Shown piece after piece: positions 39,744-46,188 of a stretch of 57,678 bases of DNA. Position numbers and translations under genes: made by a program. Under the pieces are notes generated by a model, which saw only the letters and a list, made by a program, of their open reading frames with translations, made no database searches and was not told the origin of the DNA. The first letter of the stretch is position 1. Every line of letters begins with the position of its first letter. The stretch is from VRUE01 sp036376915 (GTDB lineage Bacteria; Actinomycetota; Thermoleophilia; Solirubrobacterales; 70-9). The stretch spans positions 1 to 57,678 of the forward strand of contig DASUZK010000005.1 of the NCBI GenBank assembly GCA_036376915.1. Reading direction: 5' to 3'.

Positions 39744-41156
39744 ATGGCAACCCAAGGGCAACACCTCGACCGCCTCACCGCCGTCGACGCCTCGTTCCTG
39801 ACGAACGAGAGCTCGACGAGCCACATGCACGTCGGCGCGATCCTCGTCTTCGAGGGCCCGCCGCCGAAGTACGTCGACCTGGTCGAGCACGTCCGCGGCC
39901 GCCTCAACCAAGTGCCGCGCTTCCGCCAGCGCCTCGTCGTGCCGCCGCTGGAGGCGGGCCGCCCGCTCTGGGCCGACGACGTCAACTTCAACTTGACCTA
40001 CCACATCCGCCACAGCGCGCTGCCCGAGCCAGGCGGAGAACAGCAGCTGAAGCGCCTCGCCGCCCGCGTCTTCTCGCAGCAGCTGGACCGTTCCAAGCCG
40101 CTCTGGGAGCTGTGGTTGGTGCAGGGGCTCGAGCGCGATCGCTTCGCTCTGCTGACCAAGACCCATCACGCGATGGTCGACGGCATCTCCGGCGTCGACA
40201 TCGGCACCGTGCTCTTCGACCTCGAGCCGGTGCCGGAGCCGGTCGCCAGTGAAGACGGCTGGGTGCCGGCGCCCGAGCCGACCACGGCCCAGCTGATGGC
40301 TCGGGGCGCCGTCGACGCCGCGATGGCACCCGTGAAGCTGGTCGAGCGCGCAATCGAGGCGGTGCGCCATCCGGAGTCGGCGGCGCGGCACCTGGGCGAG
40401 GCGGTGGAGGGCCTGGGAGAGGTCGTGGGCGCCTTCGCCGACCCGGCGCCCGACGTGCCGCTGAACCAGCCGATCGGCCCGCACCGGCGCTTCACCTGGG
40501 CGCGCTCGGAGCTGGCGACCTTCAAGCGGATCAAGGACGCGCTGGGTGGGACCGTCAACGACGTGGTGCTCGCCGTGGTGACAGGGGCGCTGCGAGACTG
40601 GCTGCACGGGCGGGGAATACGTACCGAGGGGCTGGAGCTGCGGGCGCTGGTGCCGGTATCGATCCGAACCCAGGACGAGCGCGGCGACCTCGGCAACCGG
40701 ATCGCGGCGATGCGCGGGCCGCTCCCCGTCTACGTCGAGGACCCGGTGCGGCGGCTGCGCGTGGTGAGCGAGCAGATGGAGGGCCTGAAGCGCTCCAAGC
40801 AGGCGCTCGGGGCCGAAGTGATCGCCCGCTTCAACGACTTCGCCCCGCCAACCCTGCTGGCGCAGGCCTCGCGGGTCAACTTCTCGACCCGACTCTTCAA
40901 CCTGATCGTCACCAACGTGCCGGGGCCCCAGCTGCCTCTCTACGTGCTCGGCCGCGAGCTGGAGGAGGTCTTCCCGGTCGCCTTCCTGCCGCAGAATCAC
41001 GCGATGGCGGTGGCGATCATGAGCTACAACGGCCGTGTCGGCTTCGGCCTGCTCGCCGACTACGACTCGATGGAGGACGTCGAAGACTTCGCCGCCGGCC
41101 TCAACCGCTCTTTGGCCGAGCTGGAGGAGGCGGCGAGCGCCGTCGCCCCCGCCTGA
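39744..41156 (+). CDS. Wax ester synthase/diacylglycerol acyltransferase
   Basis: A 470-residue WS/DGAT enzyme that joins acyl-CoA to diacylglycerol or fatty alcohol, making storage lipid. It has LTAVDASFLTNES at the start, PLWELWLVQGL, the catalytic HHAMVDGIS (HHxxxDG), GGTVNDVVLAVVTGALRDWL, and NLIVTNVPGPQLPLY at the expected places. It has no signal peptide; the family attaches to the inner membrane surface. It is followed 2 nt later by fxsA. Substrate choice cannot be read from sequence. Confidence 0.93.
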   Translation: MATQGQHLDRLTAVDASFLTNESSTSHMHVGAILVFEGPPPKYVDLVEHVRGRLNQVPRFRQRLVVPPLEAGRPLWADDVNFNLTYHIRHSALPEPGGEQQLKRLAARVFSQQLDRSKPLWELWLVQGLERDRFALLTKTHHAMVDGISGVDIGTVLFDLEPVPEPVASEDGWVPAPEPTTAQLMARGAVDAAMAPVKLVERAIEAVRHPESAARHLGEAVEGLGEVVGAFADPAPDVPLNQPIGPHRRFTWARSELATFKRIKDALGGTVNDVVLAVVTGALRDWLHGRGIRTEGLELRALVPVSIRTQDERGDLGNRIAAMRGPLPVYVEDPVRRLRVVSEQMEGLKRSKQALGAEVIARFNDFAPPTLLAQASRVNFSTRLFNLIVTNVPGPQLPLYVLGRELEEVFPVAFLPQNHAMAVAIMSYNGRVGFGLLADYDSMEDVEDFAAGLNRSLAELEEAASAVAPA

Positions 41157-41158
41157 CC

Positions 41159-41641
41159 GTGGCCGCCCTGCTCGTCGCGCTCTTCATCGTCGTCCCGATC
41201 GTCGAGCTCTACGTGATCATCCAGATCGGCTCGCTGATCGGAGTCTGGCCGACGATCGCGCTGCTCCTCGCCGACGCCCTGCTCGGCTCGCTGCTGCTGC
41301 GCTATCAGGGCCGCGGCGCCTGGCGCCGCTTCAACCTTGCCCTGGCCGAGCGCCGCTTCCCCGGCCGCGAGGTGGCCGACGGCCTCCTGATCGCGATCGG
41401 CGGCACCCTCCTGCTCACCCCCGGCTTCGTCACCGACATAGTCGGCCTGATCTTCCTCGTCCCACCGACGCGAGCCATCGTCCGGAGGTTGCTGCGGGGG
41501 TACGTCGGCCGGCGCTTCGTGGTCGTGGGCATGCCGGGTTCGAGGGGCCCCACCACCCCAAGGCGCGACTACGACTTCGAGGCAACGGCCGAGGAGGTCG
41601 ACGCGGACGATCCGCGATTGCCCGAGCCACCCGATCGGTAA
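41159..41641 (+). CDS. fxsA: FxsA-family membrane protein
   Basis: A 160-residue membrane protein with three to four hydrophobic segments (VALFIVVPIVELYVIIQIGS, WPTIALLLADALLGSLLL, LLIAIGGTLLLTPGFVTDIV). The motif ELYVIIQIGSLIG, then LLRYQGRGAWRRFN and TPGFVTDIVGLIFLVPPTR are FxsA signatures. In E. coli FxsA affects exclusion of phage T7 by the F plasmid; its normal role is unknown. The start is GTG at 41159, directly after the WS/DGAT stop. The C-terminus is a charged cytosolic tail. Confidence 0.9.
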   Translation: MAALLVALFIVVPIVELYVIIQIGSLIGVWPTIALLLADALLGSLLLRYQGRGAWRRFNLALAERRFPGREVADGLLIAIGGTLLLTPGFVTDIVGLIFLVPPTRAIVRRLLRGYVGRRFVVVGMPGSRGPTTPRRDYDFEATAEEVDADDPRLPEPPDR

Positions 41642-41792
41642 GTCGACCGGGTGCAATGCAGCCAGCAGAGGCTCGCGGCGAAGTCCGGCCCAACACCCGC
41701 TAGTTCCGCGTAAGCCCAGACCCTCTCATTCGCGACCCTCGCGCCGAGCGCGGCCCATCCCTTGGTCGAGGCCAGAGCCCTGTGCGCGAGGC

Positions 41793-43262
41793 TCAACGGC
41801 CGTCCTCCATTGCCTCTAGGCCTCGGTCGAGCGCCGCGACGCTCGTCGCGCCCTCGGGGACTGGAACGGCTCGAAACGTGGAGGCGGCCAGCTCCAGGCG
41901 GAAGGCGGTCCGCCCGCCGCTGTCGAAGGCGGTCACCAGCGGATTGTCCCCCCAGCTGACGAGCCAGCCCCCTCCCTCGAGCGGTCGCGCAGAGCCACAG
42001 CAGTGGCTGGTCGTGATCCGAGGCTCGTTCAGCTGGCCGAGGTAGGTCGCGGTGCCCTTCTCCAAGTCGAGGCCGTAGGAGACGACGCGGGGCCGGCGGG
42101 GCCGGTCCTTGCCGTTGTCGTAGACGCTGACGTCGCCGTCCTCCTCGACGCGGGCGTCGTGCTGGCCGCCGAACAGCTTGACCGCCGGGTCGCCGACGAT
42201 CCGCAGCGAGTCGGCCGTCGGGGTGCCGCCCAGCTTCCAGACGATGTCGCCGGTCGAGCGCTCGATGCCGTAGACCGCGTCGGTGTGGCGCATCGACACC
42301 ACCACTTCGTCCGGCCCCCGTGGCTCGATCGAGTTGATGTGCACGGGGTCGAAGGTGGTCACTCCCCGGGCGCTGTGCTTGGCGTTGCTGAGGACATTGC
42401 GCCACCACCGCCCGGTCTCGCCGAGGCCGATCTTCCCGCGTGAGTTCCAGCGCCAGGCCACCTGGCCGTCGGAATCGATTTCCTGGATCTCCCCGAAGAC
42501 CGCCGAAGCGCTCTTGGGGCCGCCGAAGCGCTTCAGGTTCACCTTCGTGCCGGGAGCGTAGGTGTCGACGAGCACATTCCCGTTGCCCAGCTCTCGGAAC
42601 TCGTGCCCGTCGATGATCTCCCCCTTCGTCCTCACCACTCGGATCAGCTCTCCGGAGAGCGAGCGGACCTCATGGGCCATGCGCGGATCCAGCCCGTATC
42701 CGTCGCCGAACGATCGCGCCCAGACGATGTCGCCGCCGGCCAGGATCTGTGCCCAGAGCGCCCGGGTATCGGGGCTGTACCACCAACGCGGGACACCCTC
42801 GTGATCGAAGACGATCACCCAAGGACGAGCGTCCCGCGTGGCCCTGAAGCTGACCACGAACAGGCCGGGATCGATTGGACGCAAGCCCTGAAACCGCCAC
42901 TTGGGAAAGTCCGCGGGGAGGCACCGCACCTCGTAGGCATGGCGATCGCCGCTCCTGACGACGGTGAGGGTGAAGTCCTCGCCGGGTCGCACGCCGGGAT
43001 CGACCTGCATGACGCCCGTCCTCGGCTTGGCCGAGCCGACCGCGACCCTCGTCCCGGCCCCTGTGTCGACCCGGATTGCCGCCGCACCGCGGCCGCATCG
43101 CGATACGTAGCGGGTTTCAGCGGGATCGAAGTCCGGATAGAGGCCGCCGATCGAGACCGTAGCGGCGGGGTCCGTGCCGCCAGTGGCGCCGCAGCCCCCG
43201 ATCGCGAATGTCAGCACGGCCGACAGGCCCAGGAGCAAGGCGCCTATCGCCCTGCGGGTCAT
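41793..43262 (-). CDS. Arylsulfotransferase-like lipoprotein
   Basis: A 489-residue exported lipoprotein. The signal has a lipobox AIGGC, with Cys24. The mature part is a predicted beta-propeller of the arylsulfotransferase (ASST) family: WVIVFDHEGVPRWWYSPDT, HEVRSLSGELIRVVRTKGE, the strongly conserved DGHEFRELGNGNVLVDTYAP, DPVHINSIEP, and GGQHDARVEEDGDVSVYDNG. Classical ASST moves sulfate between phenols through an active-site His, and HINS and QHD are candidates. The donor here is unknown. The segment before the propeller resembles a small Ig-like domain. It lies 37 nt after the DUF59 gene on the same strand. Confidence 0.82.
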   Translation of the reverse strand: MTRRAIGALLLGLSAVLTFAIGGCGATGGTDPAATVSIGGLYPDFDPAETRYVSRCGRGAAAIRVDTGAGTRVAVGSAKPRTGVMQVDPGVRPGEDFTLTVVRSGDRHAYEVRCLPADFPKWRFQGLRPIDPGLFVVSFRATRDARPWVIVFDHEGVPRWWYSPDTRALWAQILAGGDIVWARSFGDGYGLDPRMAHEVRSLSGELIRVVRTKGEIIDGHEFRELGNGNVLVDTYAPGTKVNLKRFGGPKSASAVFGEIQEIDSDGQVAWRWNSRGKIGLGETGRWWRNVLSNAKHSARGVTTFDPVHINSIEPRGPDEVVVSMRHTDAVYGIERSTGDIVWKLGGTPTADSLRIVGDPAVKLFGGQHDARVEEDGDVSVYDNGKDRPRRPRVVSYGLDLEKGTATYLGQLNEPRITTSHCCGSARPLEGGGWLVSWGDNPLVTAFDSGGRTAFRLELAASTFRAVPVPEGATSVAALDRGLEAMEDGR

Positions 43263-43299
43263 GCGGCGAGTCGGCCATCGCGGAAGCGAGGATCCCCGC

Positions 43300-43614
43300 C
43301 TAGAACCCAAGCGCGAACTTGGCGTCCTCGGTCATCATCTCCGGGCTCCAGGGGGGGTCGAAGATCATCTTCGGGTGGACGGCGGAGACTCCCGGGAGGT
43401 CGCCGACGAACTCCTTCATCTGCTCGGAGACCTGGGGGCCGATCGGGCAGGCCGGGGTGGTCAGGGTGAAGGTGACGAAGACCTCCTCGCCCTCGATCTC
43501 GACGTCGTAGACGAGGCCGAGCGAGACGAAGTCGAGCCCCAGCTCGGGGTCGATCACCTCCTCGAGCGCCTCGATGACGTCGTCTTCGGTCAGAACAGCG
43601 GTGTCTTCGGCCAT
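43300..43614 (-). CDS. DUF59/MIP18 (SufT/PaaD-like) Fe-S assembly protein
   Basis: A 104-residue protein of the MIP18 family. It has VIEALEEVIDPELGLDFVSL, GLVYDVEIEG, the conserved Cys in TLTTPACPIGPQV, and FDPPWSPEMMTEDAKFALG, all typical. Relatives such as SufT help mature Fe-S proteins. It is not next to the SUF genes but lies 8 kb away in the same window. The ATG at 43614 has a TACGAT box ending 6 nt upstream, so it is probably leaderless. The downstream arylsulfotransferase-like gene may be co-transcribed. Confidence 0.88.
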   Translation of the reverse strand: MAEDTAVLTEDDVIEALEEVIDPELGLDFVSLGLVYDVEIEGEEVFVTFTLTTPACPIGPQVSEQMKEFVGDLPGVSAVHPKMIFDPPWSPEMMTEDAKFALGF

Positions 43615-43620
43615 GACGGC

Positions 43621-43626
43621 ATCGTA
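43621..43626 (-). promoter_or_regulatory. TAnnnT -10 box of the DUF59 gene
   Basis: On the minus strand TACGAT ends 6 nt before the ATG at 43614. Confidence 0.5.
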
Positions 43627-43689
43627 GCCGGACCCCGTGCCGGGCCGGTCACTAGCGGCCGGCTTCGGTCGACACCTCCCGCATCTGGC

Positions 43690-43695
43690 TAGGCT
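43690..43695 (+). promoter_or_regulatory. TAnnnT box of the gene at 43705
   Basis: TAGGCT ends 9 nt before the ATG at 43705. It is the same hexamer as at 4591 and 14746. Confidence 0.4.
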
Positions 43696-43704
43696 TCCGG
43701 CCCG

Positions 43705-44097
43705 ATGAGCAGCGAGGGACAGATCGTGCGGCGGTCGATCGGGATCGCCTTCTCCGACGGGGGGCTGCTCGCGCTGAGCGCGGTCCGGCCCGAGCGGGCG
43801 GGCGGGCACGGCGAAGAGCACGTCGCCGCGGTCCTCTGCGGCGCCGACGGGGCGCCGGTCGAGGTCTCCGAGACGCTGCTCTCGACCGAGTACGGGCCCG
43901 ACGGGGTGCAGCGGCGGGCGACGCTGGAGCTGTGGCTGGACGACGAGGAGGGCCAGCCGCTGCGGGGCGCCGGCACGCTGATCAACTCCAGCGCGGTGAG
44001 CCATCCGGGCCTGAAGGGCCAGATCGCCTTCTTCCGCTGGTCGCTCGAGGGGCGGGAGGGCCTCGGCCACTACGAGGTGGTCCACCGGGATGACTGA
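43705..44097 (+). CDS. Conserved protein of unknown function
   Basis: A 130-residue protein, rich in beta strands and acidic, with no signal peptide, membrane segment or catalytic motif (IVRRSIGIAFSDGGLLALSA, VEVSETLLSTEYGPDGVQRR, ATLELWLDDEEGQ, FFRWSLEGREGLGHYEVV). I do not recognise the family. Its end overlaps the start of the HAD hydrolase by 8 nt, so they are translated together and may act together. Steady codon use and the upstream TAGGCT box support it as a real gene. Confidence 0.7.
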   Translation: MSSEGQIVRRSIGIAFSDGGLLALSAVRPERAGGHGEEHVAAVLCGADGAPVEVSETLLSTEYGPDGVQRRATLELWLDDEEGQPLRGAGTLINSSAVSHPGLKGQIAFFRWSLEGREGLGHYEVVHRDD

Positions 44098-44728
44098 GGG
44101 CAACGGGATCGACACGATCGTCTCGGACTTCGGCGGGGTGCTGACCACGCCGCTGATCCAGTCGTTCATGGCCTTCCAGGACCAGACCGGGATCTCGTCG
44201 GAGACCCTCGGCAAGGGGATGCAGGCCGCTACCGAGGCGAATGGCGAGAACCCGCTCTTCGAGATGGAGCGGGGCGAGATCACCGAGGTCGCCTTCCTCG
44301 AACTGCTCACCGACAGCCTCGAGCCGCTGCTCGGCCACCGGCCCGAGATGCACCGCTTCAAAGAGATCTACTTCGAGGCGCTCGAACCGAACCCGGAGAT
44401 GATCGAGCTGATGCGGGGACTGAAGGCCGAGGGCTACCGGATGGCGATGTTGACGAACAACGTGCGCGAGTGGGAGCCGTTGTGGCGCTCGATGCTGCCG
44501 GTCGACGAGATCTTCGAGACCGTCGTCGACTCGGCCTTCGTCGGCTGCCGCAAGCCCGAGTCGCGGATCTACGAGCTGACCCTGGAGCGAATCGCCAAAC
44601 CCGCCGCCTCCTGCCTCTTCGTCGACGATGTCCTCGTCAACGTCGAAGGCGCCCGCAAGGCCGGCCTGCACGCCGTCCACTTCCAGGACAACGCACAGGC
44701 GATCCCGGAGATCCGCGCGGCGCTCTAG
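44090..44728 (+). CDS. HAD-superfamily hydrolase
   Basis: A 212-residue HAD-IA type protein. Motif I reads VSDFGGVLTTP, keeping the nucleophile Asp but with Gly where phosphatases usually have the second Asp. Motif II is MLTNNVREW, motif III lies in GCRKPESRIYEL (Lys) and motif IV in CLFVDDVLVNVEGA (DD). Such DxG variants occur in HAD proteins of the epoxide-hydrolase N-terminal type and may act on small phosphate esters or lack activity. A helical cap lies at about residues 20-95. It overlaps the upstream unknown gene by 8 nt. Confidence 0.85.
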   Translation: MTEGNGIDTIVSDFGGVLTTPLIQSFMAFQDQTGISSETLGKGMQAATEANGENPLFEMERGEITEVAFLELLTDSLEPLLGHRPEMHRFKEIYFEALEPNPEMIELMRGLKAEGYRMAMLTNNVREWEPLWRSMLPVDEIFETVVDSAFVGCRKPESRIYELTLERIAKPAASCLFVDDVLVNVEGARKAGLHAVHFQDNAQAIPEIRAAL

Positions 44729-45297
44729 GGCAGTGCGTGTGGCGGATCGCCCCTGGTGATCTGGGCACGGAGGCCAATGAGGACGCCGATCGCGGCGACC
44801 AGGGCCGCACAGGCCCCCGCCCCTGGAAGGACCCAGGACTTGGCGAAAACAGCCGTCAGGCAGGCGCATAGGACCAAAGCGACGACGCAAAGCGTGATCA
44901 GGTTCATGACCCGCTTGCGTTCCTCCCTGAACTCACCGGAGTTTGCCTTGAGTTCGGCGAGCCGCTGATCGAAGAATTCTCGTCGTTCGCGCCCATGCTG
45001 TCTTTTGTGCTCGAGCTCTGCGTCGCTCTGCTCCCGGACAACCTCTTTGAGCAGGGTCATCAGGTCCGTGATGCTGTAGTGCCCCTTGACGACGGCGTCC
45101 TGGAACTTGGTCCATCGCGCTCTCTCCCGGGGGCTCAGCGCGTCGATCGTCTCCGCGTCCGGGTGCAGGAACGAGGCGACCGAAACCAGCACTTCGATGA
45201 TGTTGTTGTTGACGTCGTTTCCAGGCTGGATCGAAGGCGGTACGAAACCGCCGGACCGCTTGGGAGTCAGGAGAGAACCCGTCCTCTCAGCAGTCAC
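44725..45297 (-). CDS. Protein with two C-terminal membrane segments, unknown
   Basis: A 190-residue protein. The N-terminal 120 residues are soluble and largely helical (VNNNIIEVLVSVASFLHPDA, SPRERARWTKFQDAVVKG, SITDLMTLLKEVVREQ, a charged coiled region HGRERREFFDQRLAELKAN). Two membrane segments lie close together at the end (NLITLCVVALVLCACLTAVF and LPGAGACAALVAAIGVLIGL). The start is GTG at 45297, preceded by AAGGAGAGGGAG. No family recognised. The two-segment architecture resembles small membrane effectors in some conflict systems, but no partner gene is obvious. Its stop overlaps the convergent HAD stop by 4 nt. Confidence 0.7.
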   Translation of the reverse strand: MTAERTGSLLTPKRSGGFVPPSIQPGNDVNNNIIEVLVSVASFLHPDAETIDALSPRERARWTKFQDAVVKGHYSITDLMTLLKEVVREQSDAELEHKRQHGRERREFFDQRLAELKANSGEFREERKRVMNLITLCVVALVLCACLTAVFAKSWVLPGAGACAALVAAIGVLIGLRAQITRGDPPHALP

Positions 45298-45634
45298 AGC
45301 TTCATCTCCCTCTCCTTCGGTCGCCCTGGGCGGCGATTGCGCCCTACATCAACAGACGAGACAGGAGAGGTCGGACCTGCACGCAGCGCGCTCAGACGAT
45401 GCGACTGGGGATCCTCTCCGTTTTCGCGGCATCGCGTCCTGGGATTCGCTTTCGGAGGAGCCCGGGCTGAAAGGGAGGCAACCCGTCGTCTCCGCCCAAA
45501 AACACAGTTCTCCCAATTTGCCGCCTAGCCAGATTTTGAAAAAATTATAGGAACTACTCTGCCTTTGCAAGGTGCTCGTGCAACCCTCAACCGAACCCGA
45601 GAGGGTCGACTGGCACCTTGCTGCCGGGATCCTC
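45298..45634. other. Intergenic region with hairpin
   Basis: No gene is supported in these 337 bases. The left end holds the ribosome site of the membrane-protein gene. Bases about 45530-45560 are AT-rich and could hold its promoter. The right end holds the nested stem at 45567-45621. Confidence 0.5.
45567..45621 (-). terminator. Nested hairpin after the gene at 45635
   Basis: Outer perfect 9-bp stem (45567-45575 with 45613-45621) and inner 6-bp stem (45583-45588 with 45601-45606). It begins 14 nt past the stop at 45635, so it probably ends that minus-strand transcript. Confidence 0.5.
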
Positions 45635-46090
45635 TTAGTTGTCCGAGCCGGCGCGGTCCCAGACGTAGAGCTCGACGGCCTCGAGGGCCAGCTCCATCTG
45701 GCGCGGCGGTGAGAGGAGGCTGAGGACCAGCTCCAGGGCGTCCTCCTCGGTGACCCCCGCGTCGACGGCCTCCTCGCCGCGGAAGCCGGCGGCCAGCTTC
45801 ATCGCCTCGCGGCGGTTCTCGCCGAGCGAGCCGAAGGCGCCCATGAGGAAGTCGCGGTTGGGGACCGGGTGGCCGACCTCCAGGGACCCGTGCCAGGCGG
45901 CGAGCATCGAGAGGTCGTGCTCGTCGAGCTCGGAGAGGGCCTTGGCGTAGTGGGTCTCGAGCTCGTCGTCGGGAATCTCGTCGACCCAGGCCCGCACGGC
46001 CTCGCCGAGCAGCTGCCGGCGGGCCTCACGCCCGATCGAGTCCGCGATAGCGCGGATCGCGTCGGCTGGGTCTACGAAGCAGAGCGCCAT
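45635..46090 (-). CDS. Conserved helical protein of unknown function
   Basis: A 151-residue, acidic, all-helical protein (DAIRAIADSIGREARRQLLG, ELETHYAKALSELDEHDLSM, EEDALELVLSLLSPPRQMEL, EAVELYVWDRA). It has no signal, membrane segment, metal site or DNA-binding motif. I do not recognise a family. The ATG at 46090 has TAGATT ending 9 nt upstream, and a nested hairpin follows, so it looks like a single-gene unit. It is divergent from addB with about 100 bp between. Confidence 0.68.
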   Translation of the reverse strand: MALCFVDPADAIRAIADSIGREARRQLLGEAVRAWVDEIPDDELETHYAKALSELDEHDLSMLAAWHGSLEVGHPVPNRDFLMGAFGSLGENRREAMKLAAGFRGEEAVDAGVTEEDALELVLSLLSPPRQMELALEAVELYVWDRAGSDN

Positions 46091-46099
46091 CTGCGGTGC

Positions 46100-46105
46100 A
46101 ATCTA
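46100..46105 (-). promoter_or_regulatory. TAnnnT box of the gene at 46090
   Basis: On the minus strand TAGATT ends 9 nt before the ATG at 46090. Confidence 0.35.
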
Positions 46106-46176
46106 GAGAGGGCGGTAGACGCCAAACCGGCACTGGGAAACCGCAGTTTGCGGCGCCCGGGCGCCGGGGGCGGACA

Positions 46177-46182
46177 TAGGGT
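46177..46182 (+). promoter_or_regulatory. TAnnnT -10 box of addB
   Basis: TAGGGT ends 6 nt before the ATG at 46189. Confidence 0.5.
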
Positions 46183-46188
46183 GAGGGC

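Noticed and set aside
41642..41792. Possible small gene between fxsA and the arylsulfotransferase-like gene
   Set aside because: The minus frame is open but has no start signal, no recognisable motif and no ribosome site. I see nothing certain in this gap.
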